Part shown: piece after piece, positions 19,875 through 29,864 of the stretch
Layout: the number at the start of each line of letters is the position of its first letter
Position numbering within the stretch: position 1 is the first letter of the stretch
From: Ignavibacteriales bacterium
GTDB taxonomy: Bacteria > Bacteroidota > Ignavibacteria > UBA10030
Direction: 5' to 3'
Assembly: GCA_016193365.1 (NCBI GenBank)
Contig: JACPSI010000157.1
Coordinates: 1 to 51,943 of the forward strand
Length of the DNA: 51,943 nucleotides
The notes under the pieces: generated by a model
What the model saw: only the letters and a program-made list of their open reading frames with translations
What the model was told of the DNA's origin: nothing
Databases searched by the model: none
Program-made: the position numbers and the translations under genes

Positions 19875-20885
19875 ATGACCATTCTCGTTACAGGCGGAGC
19901 TGGGTTTATCGGAAGCAACTTTGTCCGATGGATGCTTGAAAAACACCATAACGACGAAATTATCAACGTCGATAAGCTGACGTATGCCGGGAATCTGGAG
20001 AACCTGGAAGATGTCGAAGAAAATCGCCATTACATGTTTGTGAAAGCGGATATCAGCGACCGCTTATCGATGGAGTCCCTGTTTCAGAAATATCCCATTG
20101 CCGCCATGGTGAACTTCGCGGCTGAGTCGCATGTGGACCGCAGCATCCTTGGTGCGGCAGAATTTATCCAGACGAACGTTGCCGGGACGAATGTGTTGCT
20201 GGAACTGGCAAAGGACTATCAGGTAAAAAAGTTCGTTCAGGTGTCGACTGATGAGGTGTATGGCTCGTTGGGCGCGGACGGTAGGTTTACCGAGGAAACC
20301 CCTTTGCATCCCAACAGTCCGTACTCAGCCAGCAAAGCTTCGGCAGATTTCATCGCCATGGCGTACCACCATACGTTTGGCGTCCCGGTCATTGTCACGC
20401 GATGCTCAAACAACTACGGCCCGTACCAGTTTCCGGAAAAACTCATTCCACTGATGATCGTGAACGCCCTTGGCGACAAACCGCTGCCCGTTTATGGTGA
20501 CGGATTGAACGTTCGGGATTGGCTGCATGTGAATGACCATTGTTCTGCGATAGACGCAGTCCTGCAGAAAGGAAAGCCCGGTGAGGTGTACAACATCGGG
20601 GGGAACAACGAGTTGAAAAACATCGACATTGTCCGGCTCATCCTCAAACAACTCGGCAAGCCGGAAAGTCTGATCTCGTTCGTAAAGGATCGCCTTGGCC
20701 ACGATAAAAGATATGCGATCGATTCGAAAAAATTTCAGTGGGAACTCAAGTGGCAGCCAGGGTACACATTCGAGCAAGGACTTGCAGAAACCATCGGATG
20801 GTACGTGAAACATCAGGAATGGTGGAAGAAGATTCTCAGCGGCGAATATAAAGAGTACTATCGACGGCAGTATGAGACAAGGTAA
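19875..20885 (+). CDS. rfbB: dTDP-glucose 4,6-dehydratase
   Basis: MTILVTGGAGFIGSNFVRWML, AESHVDRSI, YSASKASADF, VIVTRCSNNYGPYQFPEKLIPLMI. ATG at 19875 fits better than the listed 19818. Confidence 0.95.
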   Translation: MTILVTGGAGFIGSNFVRWMLEKHHNDEIINVDKLTYAGNLENLEDVEENRHYMFVKADISDRLSMESLFQKYPIAAMVNFAAESHVDRSILGAAEFIQTNVAGTNVLLELAKDYQVKKFVQVSTDEVYGSLGADGRFTEETPLHPNSPYSASKASADFIAMAYHHTFGVPVIVTRCSNNYGPYQFPEKLIPLMIVNALGDKPLPVYGDGLNVRDWLHVNDHCSAIDAVLQKGKPGEVYNIGGNNELKNIDIVRLILKQLGKPESLISFVKDRLGHDKRYAIDSKKFQWELKWQPGYTFEQGLAETIGWYVKHQEWWKKILSGEYKEYYRRQYETR

Positions 20886-21332
20886 ATTGTAAATTGAAAG
20901 TTGAAAATTGTAAGTTCAATTGACGACCGATGAAGGTTATCCGATTTGAAGATCTTGAAGTATGGAAAAAGGGCCGCGAACTCACACGAAAGGTATATTC
21001 ATTAACGAAAATGAAAAAGTTCGCAAAAGATTTTTCTCTGTGCGATCAGATCAGAAAAGCAGTCATTTCGATAACCTCGAACATTGCTGAGGGCGTTGAT
21101 GCGGGTTCAAACAGTGAGTTTATTTCGATTCCTACGGTATTCCCGACGTTCAGTTTCAGAGGTCAAGAATCAGCTCTATGTTGCGCTTGATGAGGATTAC
21201 ATTACTCAAAACGAGTTCGCTGAGGTTTATGAATTATGCTCTGAAGTTTCGAAAATGCTCTATGGCTTCATGCGTTACTTACGAAAGTCCCGAATAGCGT
21301 AACTTACAATTTTCAATTTACAATCTGCAATT
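20884..21332. mobile_element. Putative inverted-repeat-bounded cassette carrying an S23/four-helix-bundle gene
   Basis: Left attgtaaattgaaa[gttgaaa]attgtaagtt (20886-20916); right reverse complement attgtaaattgaaaattgtaagtt (21301-21324), identical apart from a 7-nt insertion. Confidence 0.55.
20930..21302 (+). pseudogene. Four-helix bundle (23S rRNA intervening sequence, S23-type) protein, frameshifted
   Basis: MKVIRFEDLEVWKKGRELTRKVY...SLCDQIRKAVISITSNIAEGV..SNSEFI joined to RFLRYSRRSVSEVKNQLYVALDEDYITQNEFAEVYELCSEVSKMLYGFMRYLRKSRIA if one T is removed at 21123-21125. Confidence 0.85.
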
Positions 21333-21338
21333 ATTGTT

Positions 21339-22439
21339 GTGAAAAGAATCATAAGTGTCGTTGGTGCGCGCCCGAACTTCATGAAAGTCGCCCCGTTGCA
21401 CAGGGCGTTTCAGAAATACTCTGATAGAATTCGGCATCTCATCGTCCACACAGGCCAGCATTACGACGAAGCGATGTCGAAAGTGTTCTTTGAAGACTTA
21501 GAGCTTCCGCATCCGGATTTTTATCTCGGCGTAGGATCGTGGACGCATGCACAGCAGACGGCGAAAATCATGGTGGAGTTTGAGAAGGTTCTGGTGGAAC
21601 ACAAGCCCGACCTCGTCGTTGTGGTCGGAGATGTGAACTCGACCGTGGCATGCAGCCTTGTGAGCGTGAAAATGGGTATTGCCGTCGCTCACGTCGAGGC
21701 GGGACTCAGGAGCTTCGACAGGTCGATGCCGGAAGAGATCAACCGTCTGTTGACAGATTCGATTTCTGATCACCTGTTTGTGAGCGAGAAAAGCGGCCTT
21801 GAAAATTTGAAGCGTGAAGGGGTGAGCGAAAAGAAGGTATTCTTTGTGGGCAATATCATGATTGACTCGCTCATCCATTTCCGGGAAAAAGCGAAACTGA
21901 GCAATGCGGCGAAGAACCTGGGCCTGCAACCCAACGGTTTTGTCCTTGTGACGCTCCATCGCCCGGGCAATGTGGACGAGAAGAAAGACCTTGAAACGAT
22001 TTTTTCGATTTTCAAAAAAATTGGCGATACGGCCACGATTGTTTTTCCGGTTCATCCAAGAACACGGAAGATGATTCAACAATACGGGTTAGAAATGAAC
22101 GGCAAGGTATCAAAACGTGTCAGACTTCTGGACCCGCTTGGTTATCTCGAATTCCTCGATTTGATGCAACAGTCCCGGCTTGTGCTGACAGATTCTGGCG
22201 GAATCCAAGAAGAAACGACTTTCTTGGGGATTCCATGCCTGACGCTGAGAGAAAACACGGAGCGCCCGGTAACGGTGGAAGTCGGGACGAACGAGATATG
22301 CGGGTTGGATGAAAACCTCATCGTGCGGCGAAGCAAAGAAATCCTGAATGGAAACAGCAACACAGGAAGAATCCCTGAGCTGTGGGACGGCCATACGGCG
22401 GTGCGAATCGCTGAAATCTTATCCGCACACTTGTTATGA
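21339..22439 (+). CDS. wecB: UDP-N-acetylglucosamine 2-epimerase (non-hydrolysing)
   Basis: VVGARPNFMKVAPL, HTGQHYDEAMSKVFFEDL, VVVGDVNSTVACSLV, HVEAGLRSFDRSMPEEINR, LTDSGGIQEE. Confidence 0.95.
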   Translation: MKRIISVVGARPNFMKVAPLHRAFQKYSDRIRHLIVHTGQHYDEAMSKVFFEDLELPHPDFYLGVGSWTHAQQTAKIMVEFEKVLVEHKPDLVVVVGDVNSTVACSLVSVKMGIAVAHVEAGLRSFDRSMPEEINRLLTDSISDHLFVSEKSGLENLKREGVSEKKVFFVGNIMIDSLIHFREKAKLSNAAKNLGLQPNGFVLVTLHRPGNVDEKKDLETIFSIFKKIGDTATIVFPVHPRTRKMIQQYGLEMNGKVSKRVRLLDPLGYLEFLDLMQQSRLVLTDSGGIQEETTFLGIPCLTLRENTERPVTVEVGTNEICGLDENLIVRRSKEILNGNSNTGRIPELWDGHTAVRIAEILSAHLL

Positions 22440-24127
22440 AATGCCACTGGACATCGTTGATTCGTAAGCTGCTTATTGGTGTGACGCTCTTTTTTGCCAT
22501 CGAAGCGCGGGCTCAAGAGTTCAAGAAAAACGCGGAAACGCTCGACAAGAAGCTTCAGCAAACGTTTCCGACATCGACCCAACTCACACTTCCGCGTGCA
22601 ATATTGGACGCCCCCGTCGATCCAAATAAGTATTCCGTGGGACCCTCCGACGTGTTTGCTGTCGACATGTGGGCCGGGACCCTATTGAGTCTCATGATTC
22701 CGGTCACCCCAGAAGGGACGCTGATTATCCCGACGGTCGGGGAAATACAGGTGGCGGACCTGACGCTTGCCGAAGCGAAAAAGAAAGTGCAGGCAGAGAT
22801 CAGGAAAAAATATTCGACTGGCCAGCCGACGGTGACGCTGTACAGCCCGCGTCCGTTGAGCGTGAGAGTCTCCGGCGATGTTCGCGTTCCTGGAAGCTAC
22901 ACGTTGTATGGATCCGATCGCGTCGAAAAAGCCATTCTCGAAGCGAGCAAAGAAGAAATGCCAAAGGCGGTTGCATCACAGACGGAGCAGCAGAGAATTG
23001 AGCAAATTGAGACGGAGAGAAGGTTACAACGGGCTTCGAAGAGAAACATCGTTGTGAAACACAGGGATGGAACGGTTGACCGCGTTGACCTGCAGAAATT
23101 CTACGCTACCCGTGATCACCGTTTGAATCCCTATCTGAAGGAAGGTGATGAGGTGTTCGTCCCGCTGGCGGAGAACCCCAAACGAGTGATTGGGGTCTAC
23201 GGTGCTGTCCATCAGGCGGATCGGTACGAATTTGTCGACGGGGACAGTTTCCTTGGAGCTATCCACCTTGCCTACGGCTTCAAAGCTTCAGCCATAATGG
23301 ACAGTGTTGAGCTCACTCGTTACGATGAAGCTCAAACGGAGCTCATGACCACCAAGGTAGATGCCAGGGCAATTCTGGAGGGGCGGTTGGCGGACATTCC
23401 TTTACAGCCGGGCGACCGCATTATCGTCAAAGCAAAGGAAGAATATCGCGAAGATTATCGCGTAACTGTCGAGGGCGAGGTGCACTATCCCGGGACGTAT
23501 CCCATCACCCGGAATAGCACGCGTTTGTCGGAAGTACTCGAGCGGGCAGGGGGTGTCACTCCTTATGCGGCCCTGACTTCGGCGATCATCATCCGGAAAT
23601 CGATGGGGGACATTTCACGCGAGCGCCTGATGAGCCTCCGCGGAAACGTCCAGCGTGAAGATACCCTGTCTATGATTCTGGAGACCGAGGTCAGGATGTT
23701 GCAAGGAGAATATGTTCAGACGGATTTCGAGAAACTCATCCGTCAGCGGGACAGTACGCAAGATGTTGTTCTTCAACCGGAAGATCGGGTCGTCATACCG
23801 TCGGTTAAGAAAACGGTTTATGTCTTCGGGCAGGTTGTGGCGCCAACTCATGTTCCGCTGGCTCCTGGGGAAGATGTGGCGTATTACGTCAAGAAGGCGG
23901 GAGGATTCACTGACCGTGCGCGGACAGGTGATGTCGTCATAATTAAGCGGGTAACGCGACAATGGCTGGCACCGTCGGAAACAACTATTGAAGACGGCGA
24001 CTATGTTTGGGTTCCAAAAGTCCCCGAACACCCCTTCACGTATTATTTGTCGATCGTCAGTCAGACGGCTTCCGTCATCGCCGGCGCGCTGACGATTGTT
24101 TTGCTCTTCCTGCAGTTGCAGAATTGA
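22436..24127 (+). CDS. SLBB/Wza-like polysaccharide export protein
   Basis: YSVGPSDVFAVDMW, several SLBB-like repeats (VEGEVHYPGTYPITRNSTRLSEVLERAGG; VYVFGQVVAPTHVPL), C-terminal TM. Confidence 0.88.
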   Translation: MKCHWTSLIRKLLIGVTLFFAIEARAQEFKKNAETLDKKLQQTFPTSTQLTLPRAILDAPVDPNKYSVGPSDVFAVDMWAGTLLSLMIPVTPEGTLIIPTVGEIQVADLTLAEAKKKVQAEIRKKYSTGQPTVTLYSPRPLSVRVSGDVRVPGSYTLYGSDRVEKAILEASKEEMPKAVASQTEQQRIEQIETERRLQRASKRNIVVKHRDGTVDRVDLQKFYATRDHRLNPYLKEGDEVFVPLAENPKRVIGVYGAVHQADRYEFVDGDSFLGAIHLAYGFKASAIMDSVELTRYDEAQTELMTTKVDARAILEGRLADIPLQPGDRIIVKAKEEYREDYRVTVEGEVHYPGTYPITRNSTRLSEVLERAGGVTPYAALTSAIIIRKSMGDISRERLMSLRGNVQREDTLSMILETEVRMLQGEYVQTDFEKLIRQRDSTQDVVLQPEDRVVIPSVKKTVYVFGQVVAPTHVPLAPGEDVAYYVKKAGGFTDRARTGDVVIIKRVTRQWLAPSETTIEDGDYVWVPKVPEHPFTYYLSIVSQTASVIAGALTIVLLFLQLQN

Positions 24128-24136
24128 AGGAGATTC

Positions 24137-25324
24137 ATGGATCAGAACAAGGGGGATAAATCCCCTACCAATAACGAGGAAGGTCAGCCAAACCTTCTGG
24201 ATTACGCTGTAGTCCTGGCAAAGTGGCGCGGGTTCATCGTCAAAAGCGTTCTCATAGTCACTGTTTTCTCGATCATCGCAAGTCTGATTCTTCCAAGGTG
24301 GTATAAGGCAACAGTTTCTATTCTACCTCCGAAAGACACCGGCTTGCTGAGTTCATTAGGAATAATGGGGGCAGCAAGTTCGGTGGGTTCGGCCTTGAGA
24401 AATTTGCCATTGGGTGGACGCGGCTCACTCGGAATCAATCTGGGTGCTTACAATTACCTGGCGATTTTAAAGAGCAGGACTGCGATGGAATCGGTCGTGC
24501 GAAAATTCGATTTGATCAAGGTTTATGAAGTAAGTGATACCTCGATGGAGAAGGCAGCCAAGCAGCTGGAGGACAAAGTAAGAGTTGAGATACAGAACGA
24601 GGATTATATTACCATCGACATATGGGATGAGGATCCTCAACGTTCTGCCGACATCGCGAACTACTTCGTGGAAGTTCTCAATCAAATCAGCAACCGATTG
24701 GGAACTCAAGAAGCCAAAAATAACAGGGAATTCATCGAAAAGCGTGTAGCCAAGAGCCGAGTAGACCTTCACAAGGCTGAGGAGGATTTGAAAGTCTATC
24801 AAGAACAACGGGGTATCCTGGTTTCCCCCGACAAAGAAAATTCAAGTGTTGCAGCAATTGCTGAACTCTATGCCCTGAAAGCCAAGAAGGAAATTGAGAT
24901 TGGAATCCTCGAGAGAACGGTGTCAAAAAACAATCCGCTGCTTGAGCAGTACAGGATTGAATTGAGCGAGATCGACAAGAAAGTCGCTCAGATTCCACAG
25001 GTGGGACTCAATGCCCTTCGTTTATACCGAGAAGTTGTCATTCAACAAAAAATTATTGAATTCCTGATTCCGCTGTATGAGCAAGCAAAAGTAGATGAGC
25101 AGAAAGATATTCCGGTCATTTTGGTGTTGGATAAAGCGGTTCCGGCGGAGAGAAAAGACAAGCCAAAGAGAATGATCATCGTTCTTTCAGCCGCTTTCTC
25201 TTCCTTTTTGTTTTCACTCGGTTTCGTATTCATGCGTGAACGGTTTCTTCACTTCAAAGAGGCGAATCCGGTTCAATTCGAGACCTTGAGGAACGCTTTT
25301 CGCAGACAGCCCGTGGCGAAGTAA
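24137..25324 (+). CDS. Wzz-family chain-length determinant protein
   Basis: Two flanking TM helices, LPRWYKATVSILPPKD, long coiled-coil with NREFIEKRVAKSRVDLHKAEEDLKVYQEQRG. Confidence 0.85.
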   Translation: MDQNKGDKSPTNNEEGQPNLLDYAVVLAKWRGFIVKSVLIVTVFSIIASLILPRWYKATVSILPPKDTGLLSSLGIMGAASSVGSALRNLPLGGRGSLGINLGAYNYLAILKSRTAMESVVRKFDLIKVYEVSDTSMEKAAKQLEDKVRVEIQNEDYITIDIWDEDPQRSADIANYFVEVLNQISNRLGTQEAKNNREFIEKRVAKSRVDLHKAEEDLKVYQEQRGILVSPDKENSSVAAIAELYALKAKKEIEIGILERTVSKNNPLLEQYRIELSEIDKKVAQIPQVGLNALRLYREVVIQQKIIEFLIPLYEQAKVDEQKDIPVILVLDKAVPAERKDKPKRMIIVLSAAFSSFLFSLGFVFMRERFLHFKEANPVQFETLRNAFRRQPVAK

Positions 25325-25328
25325 TTTA

Positions 25329-26735
25329 GTGTTTTGGAAGTCGATGGAAAGCATTGATCTTGTCCCAAGACTGCCCCTCATCGGCGTACCGCGATCCGCC
25401 CTTAACTTTCTTATCGTTCAGCTTGTCCTCATCGCTTTTGCAATTGTCATGGATGTCAGTGTTTACTTGCCGCTGGTAGCCCTTGTCTTGCTCGTTCCAT
25501 TAAGCTTCGAACTGGGGTTGGTTCTCCTCGTTGTTTCGTTATTTGTGGATTATCATATCTGGTGGTACAGCGTAGCTGTACTCTTTTCTCTGCCATTTTG
25601 TTTTTCATTTTTTCTAAACCAGCGGGACATCAGGTGGAATTCCTTTGCCAACCCCATGTCAATTCCTCTCTTCGTATATGGTATATCTATCCTACCGTCG
25701 TTCTGGAATGCCGTTGAGCCCATAAAAAACATTGTTCTTTTGTTTAATGTCGTAGCGTTCTTGATTGTTTTCTACTCGCTGGTTGTCGCTCTACGCACGT
25801 ATGAAGATCTTCGAAGAGTCGTTGCTGTTTACCTCGGCATGACGATTCTCAACGGGCTCAATGTGATCCTGGAATCGATTGTAGGCGGAAGACGAGCATT
25901 TGGCTTTGCCGGGATTATGTATGTGGATTATGCAGGGCTGGGTATCTGCGTGAGTGCTGCGATGGCAATTGTTTCGCGAGTGAAAATGCAATTTGTTCTT
26001 ATCTTTGTTTCAATACTCCTCGCAGCTGCCCTGGTGTTGACCCAAACCCGGAGTATATGGCTGGCAACATTGCTCACGCTCATGGTTCTCGGCGCGTATG
26101 CCTTTCTCCGCCCCTCTGTGGCAGGGGAGTCACGGACACACCTGGCAGTGATCATGATTGGTGGACTAATGGTAATGGTTGGCGTTGGCGCATTTTTATT
26201 CTCATCTAACCCAGAAATTGAAAAACGCTCGTTGGAATTGGGCCAGGACAAAAGCCTCGGAGTTAGCGAAAGAGGTGAAATTGGTAGTTCGTTGACCTCA
26301 CGCCTCTTGATTTGGGACACGGCCCTTAATGCGTTTGTGGCACATCCGTTAGTCGGTATCGGCGTCTACGGTTTTCCGTTAGAGTCCGCTCAGTACTCCA
26401 GAATCCCTGCATTCCTCTATCGCAGGTTTGTAGCAGGTCTCTCCCCGCATCAAACTTTCTTTGCCGTTCTTGCGGAAACCGGAATCGTGGGATTTTTTGG
26501 ATTCACTGTTTTCTTGTTCGTTCTTTTACGTTCCGCTTTCCAGGCGATCCATCAAGCTTCCGACGAGCGGGGAAGAAAGTACGCGTTTGTAGGTGCTATT
26601 GCGGTCACATATTGTACGGTCTCCATGTTGTTCACAGATGCCTGGTTGTGGGGGCGGGGAATTATCCTGCTCGCGATGGTCATGGGATTGGTGATGGCCA
26701 ACAGGAAAATTGCCGCTCGGTCGATCACACATTGA
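25329..26735 (+). CDS. O-antigen ligase/polymerase-like membrane protein
   Basis: Multi-TM; TQTRSIWLATLLTLMV; SLTSRLLIWDTALNAFVAHPLVGIGVYGF; PHQTFFAVLAETGIVGFFGF. Confidence 0.82.
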   Translation: MFWKSMESIDLVPRLPLIGVPRSALNFLIVQLVLIAFAIVMDVSVYLPLVALVLLVPLSFELGLVLLVVSLFVDYHIWWYSVAVLFSLPFCFSFFLNQRDIRWNSFANPMSIPLFVYGISILPSFWNAVEPIKNIVLLFNVVAFLIVFYSLVVALRTYEDLRRVVAVYLGMTILNGLNVILESIVGGRRAFGFAGIMYVDYAGLGICVSAAMAIVSRVKMQFVLIFVSILLAAALVLTQTRSIWLATLLTLMVLGAYAFLRPSVAGESRTHLAVIMIGGLMVMVGVGAFLFSSNPEIEKRSLELGQDKSLGVSERGEIGSSLTSRLLIWDTALNAFVAHPLVGIGVYGFPLESAQYSRIPAFLYRRFVAGLSPHQTFFAVLAETGIVGFFGFTVFLFVLLRSAFQAIHQASDERGRKYAFVGAIAVTYCTVSMLFTDAWLWGRGIILLAMVMGLVMANRKIAARSITH

Positions 26736-26739
26736 AGAG

Positions 26740-28260
26740 ATGAAACGGCTTCCATTTCTAAACGCCATCTCTGGTGTTGCTCAGATCGTTGTGAACACTG
26801 GCCTCCTCCTTGTGATTATACCGACATTTGTTCGAACCCTGGGACTTCAAGTCTATAGCACCTACGCACTGATTACAGCCATCGGCGGCCTCGGCGTTTT
26901 CACGAATTTTGGCTTCAATACGTCGTTGATCAAATATCTGGCCGAACTCAAAGACAAGGAAGAATCCGGTTATGACATCGTTGTAACGAGTATCATCATT
27001 GGAGTATCTACATCATTCGTAGTAGTCTTGTTGCTTGTGTTTAGCGACTTCATACTCTCAGGTTTGTTAAACCTTGGGCCCGAAACACTCAGCGCGTCGG
27101 TTCGCTGGTTTTTTTTCGCGTGTGTTGGTACCAATGCCTTCCAGGTAATCGGTCAGGTGCCAGGCGCGGTGCTCGATGCCCAACAAAGAGTCTACATCAC
27201 AAACGGGGTGCAGTTGGGTGTTGGAGCGCTGGGCAAAATCTCCATTCTCATATCCCTCCTGGTTGACCCAAGTTTGGCAACGGTGGGTTGGATTATGCTC
27301 GGATTCTCGTTCGTTGGGATGTTTCTTTTGGGCTGGTTTGCATTCAGAACGTGGGGTCGAATATCTTGTCCCTTGCTGTGGACGAGGTTTGCCGGTGTTG
27401 CACGAAAACATTTCGCCTACGGTCGAAACATTTATGCTACAGCGGTCATTGGTTTTTTCTATGAGCCTTTGACAAAAGTTCTTATCAGCCATTTTGTGGG
27501 TTTGACTGAAGTCGGCTTTTTCGATATTGCTCTACGGATCAAAGGATTCGTGTGGAGTGTGGTAGAACGCCTGCTTTATCCGTTGCTTCCCATGTTCGCT
27601 GGTAAGACGAGTTTCGAGTCCGTCCGAACGCTTATGGAAGAAGTACAACACAAACTGAGCGTGGCTATCGTCTCCGTAATAGTTGCCACAATTTTCCTCA
27701 GCGAGCCGCTCGTTTCCGTGTGGCTTGGAAGGACACTCTGGCCGGTGGTGCTCAGCGTCATCTGTGTTGTGACTTGTTACATGATCGCGTTGCTCTTTGT
27801 CCCGACTTATCATTTCCTGACCGTGAAGGGATATCCTCACAAGACCCTTCTGCTGCAAGCTGTGAACGTGGGTATGAACGTCGTGTTATTCGGATCCCTT
27901 GTTCCATGGTTTGGATATTTTGGAGCGTTATCTGCTTTTTGTCTGGCGGTCCTCACTTCGACGGTGATGAGTGCTTGGTATCAATGGTCGATTCTCCATA
28001 GCAAGCCCGTTGCTTCTCGAGACTCCGCTTTGAGACTTGTCAAACTAGCAGGATCTCTTTTGCTTGCCAACTATGCAACAACCTTGATCCTGGAAGGGTA
28101 TTGGATACGCATTTGTGCGCTCATAGCAGTAAATGGAGTAGCAACAATTCTTTTGTCGCGATGGCTGAAAATGATCACGCGCGAGGACGTCAAGCGCTAT
28201 GTTGGCCTTGACAGCCGATTTGGCCTTGTGCTGAAAAAGTTGCTTGTCCAGAGAGCATGA
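26740..28260 (+). CDS. Polysaccharide flippase (Wzx/MATE-like oligosaccharide transporter)
   Basis: ~12 TM; FGFNTSLIKYLAELKDKEE; start taken at ATG 26740 rather than the listed TTG 26710. Confidence 0.82.
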   Translation: MKRLPFLNAISGVAQIVVNTGLLLVIIPTFVRTLGLQVYSTYALITAIGGLGVFTNFGFNTSLIKYLAELKDKEESGYDIVVTSIIIGVSTSFVVVLLLVFSDFILSGLLNLGPETLSASVRWFFFACVGTNAFQVIGQVPGAVLDAQQRVYITNGVQLGVGALGKISILISLLVDPSLATVGWIMLGFSFVGMFLLGWFAFRTWGRISCPLLWTRFAGVARKHFAYGRNIYATAVIGFFYEPLTKVLISHFVGLTEVGFFDIALRIKGFVWSVVERLLYPLLPMFAGKTSFESVRTLMEEVQHKLSVAIVSVIVATIFLSEPLVSVWLGRTLWPVVLSVICVVTCYMIALLFVPTYHFLTVKGYPHKTLLLQAVNVGMNVVLFGSLVPWFGYFGALSAFCLAVLTSTVMSAWYQWSILHSKPVASRDSALRLVKLAGSLLLANYATTLILEGYWIRICALIAVNGVATILLSRWLKMITREDVKRYVGLDSRFGLVLKKLLVQRA

Positions 28261-28979
28261 TGGCACTTAAGAAATGGATAAATAATTTGGTGGGACTCTC
28301 GGGTTACCAGATCGCCAGGAGGCCTTCAGTGGCTCGGGACATTGCGCGTGGAAAATACAGCTGGCTTCAAGAAATGGACATCGCAACAGTTTTGGACATA
28401 GGCGCAAACACCGGAGCGTTTGCTGAAATGATGCGTCAAATTCTCCCGCAGGCCATGATTTACTCCTTCGAGCCCCTGGAATCATGCTATAAGCAGTTGA
28501 TTTCGAAAGCACCCGTTCTGAGACCAATGCAATGCTTTCAGTTTGCGCTGGGCCAAGAACATGCTATAAAGACAATGTATCGCAATGATTACTCTCCCAG
28601 TTCTTCCCTTCTACCGATGGGAAAACGAGTTCATGAGGCTTTTCCCTTTACGCGACATGCAGTTGAAGAACAGATCGTGGTGCGTTCATTGGACGAGGTC
28701 GCCGGCGAGTTATTTTTGAAGAAGCCCATACTTCTAAAAGCAGACGTCCAAGGTTACGAACTGAATGTTCTGACAGGAGCGGAAAAGACCCTGCCCATGA
28801 TTGACATACTCATTCTCGAGACGAGTTTCGTGGAGCTATATGTGGGACAACCTTTGTTTGATGAGGTGTATCAATTCTTGCATGACCGACGATTCTCTTA
28901 TAGCGGGAGCCTTGGACAGATACTTGATCCATCTAAAGGGGTCATACTTCAGGAGGATTCAATTTTTGTACGCAGATGA
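28257..28979 (+). CDS. FkbM-family methyltransferase
   Basis: VLDIGANTGAFAEMMRQILP, IYSFEPLESCYKQL, LLKADVQGYELNVLTGAEKTL. Confidence 0.85.
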   Translation: MMALKKWINNLVGLSGYQIARRPSVARDIARGKYSWLQEMDIATVLDIGANTGAFAEMMRQILPQAMIYSFEPLESCYKQLISKAPVLRPMQCFQFALGQEHAIKTMYRNDYSPSSSLLPMGKRVHEAFPFTRHAVEEQIVVRSLDEVAGELFLKKPILLKADVQGYELNVLTGAEKTLPMIDILILETSFVELYVGQPLFDEVYQFLHDRRFSYSGSLGQILDPSKGVILQEDSIFVRR

Positions 28980-29119
28980 AAAGAGAAGGAATGAAATCGA
29001 AAAGCGTCTATGCCGCAAAAATAATGATTAGGATGTACCTGTTACGTAACTGGCGGGGGAAAAAGCCAGATGTGGAATCAGCCGATGTACGTCAGCCCCC
29101 AAGTGAACGCACTACATGA
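28976..29119 (+). CDS. Candidate small ORF (47 aa), ATGA-overlapping both neighbours
   Basis: MKREGMKSKSVYAAKIMIRMYLLRNWRGKKPDVESADVRQPPSERTT*; start overlaps the FkbM stop (ATGA 28976-28979), stop overlaps the next ATG (ATGA 29116-29119). Below the ORF-track length cutoff. Confidence 0.35.
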   Translation: MKREGMKSKSVYAAKIMIRMYLLRNWRGKKPDVESADVRQPPSERTT

Positions 29120-29844
29120 GGATTAGAAGTTTAGTAAAAAAGCACCTCCCGCGGTCATCCCATCTTCTTCTTCGAGCTCTATTCGCTAAGAGAAAGAAGA
29201 CAGTGTCTCAGATGGGCCAGGATTTTTGGGTGTTCGGCGAGGTGTTCAATGGAATGGAGAACGGATTTTTTCTTGAAGTCGGTTCAGCGGATGGTATTAC
29301 CTTTAGCAACACGTTTCTGCTGGAGAAAAGATACGGTTGGCGAGGCATTTGTATTGAACCGAACCCATTGTTGTTTAACGACCTGCGTCGCGTCAGAAAT
29401 GCCATTTGTTTGAATGTATGTGTAGACTCTCAAGAAGGCGAGGTCGATTTCGTGCACAGAGATGTTTTAGGAGGGATTGTGGATAACGATACAGACAACA
29501 AGCGAGAAGCAATCGGAATAACACAAGCCAATATATTCCGCCTTAAGACAAAGACGCTTTCGTCGATCCTGAAATCGGAAAATGCTCCGCATACCATTGA
29601 TTACTTCTCCATAGACGTTGAGGGCGCAGAGGATCGCGTTCTTTGCGAGTTCCCTTTTGATGAGTACAAGTTCAAATCCATGACAATCGAACGACCAAAG
29701 CCGCGATTAAGAGAAGTTCTGGCTCGAAATGGATACTTGTCCGTTAAGGAAATACCGAATCATGATGTTTTTTACATACATCAATCATTCTATCGGGAGT
29801 ATGAGCGGAACATATTCCAGTTTTGGTCGCGACATTTGAGATAA
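29116..29844 (+). CDS. FkbM-family methyltransferase
   Basis: SQMGQDFWVFGEVFNGMENGFFLEVGSADGITFSNTFLLEKRYGWRGICIEPNP; DYFSIDVEGAEDRVL. Confidence 0.85.
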   Translation: MRIRSLVKKHLPRSSHLLLRALFAKRKKTVSQMGQDFWVFGEVFNGMENGFFLEVGSADGITFSNTFLLEKRYGWRGICIEPNPLLFNDLRRVRNAICLNVCVDSQEGEVDFVHRDVLGGIVDNDTDNKREAIGITQANIFRLKTKTLSSILKSENAPHTIDYFSIDVEGAEDRVLCEFPFDEYKFKSMTIERPKPRLREVLARNGYLSVKEIPNHDVFYIHQSFYREYERNIFQFWSRHLR

Positions 29845-29864
29845 GGAAAAGAGAACCCAGCTGA

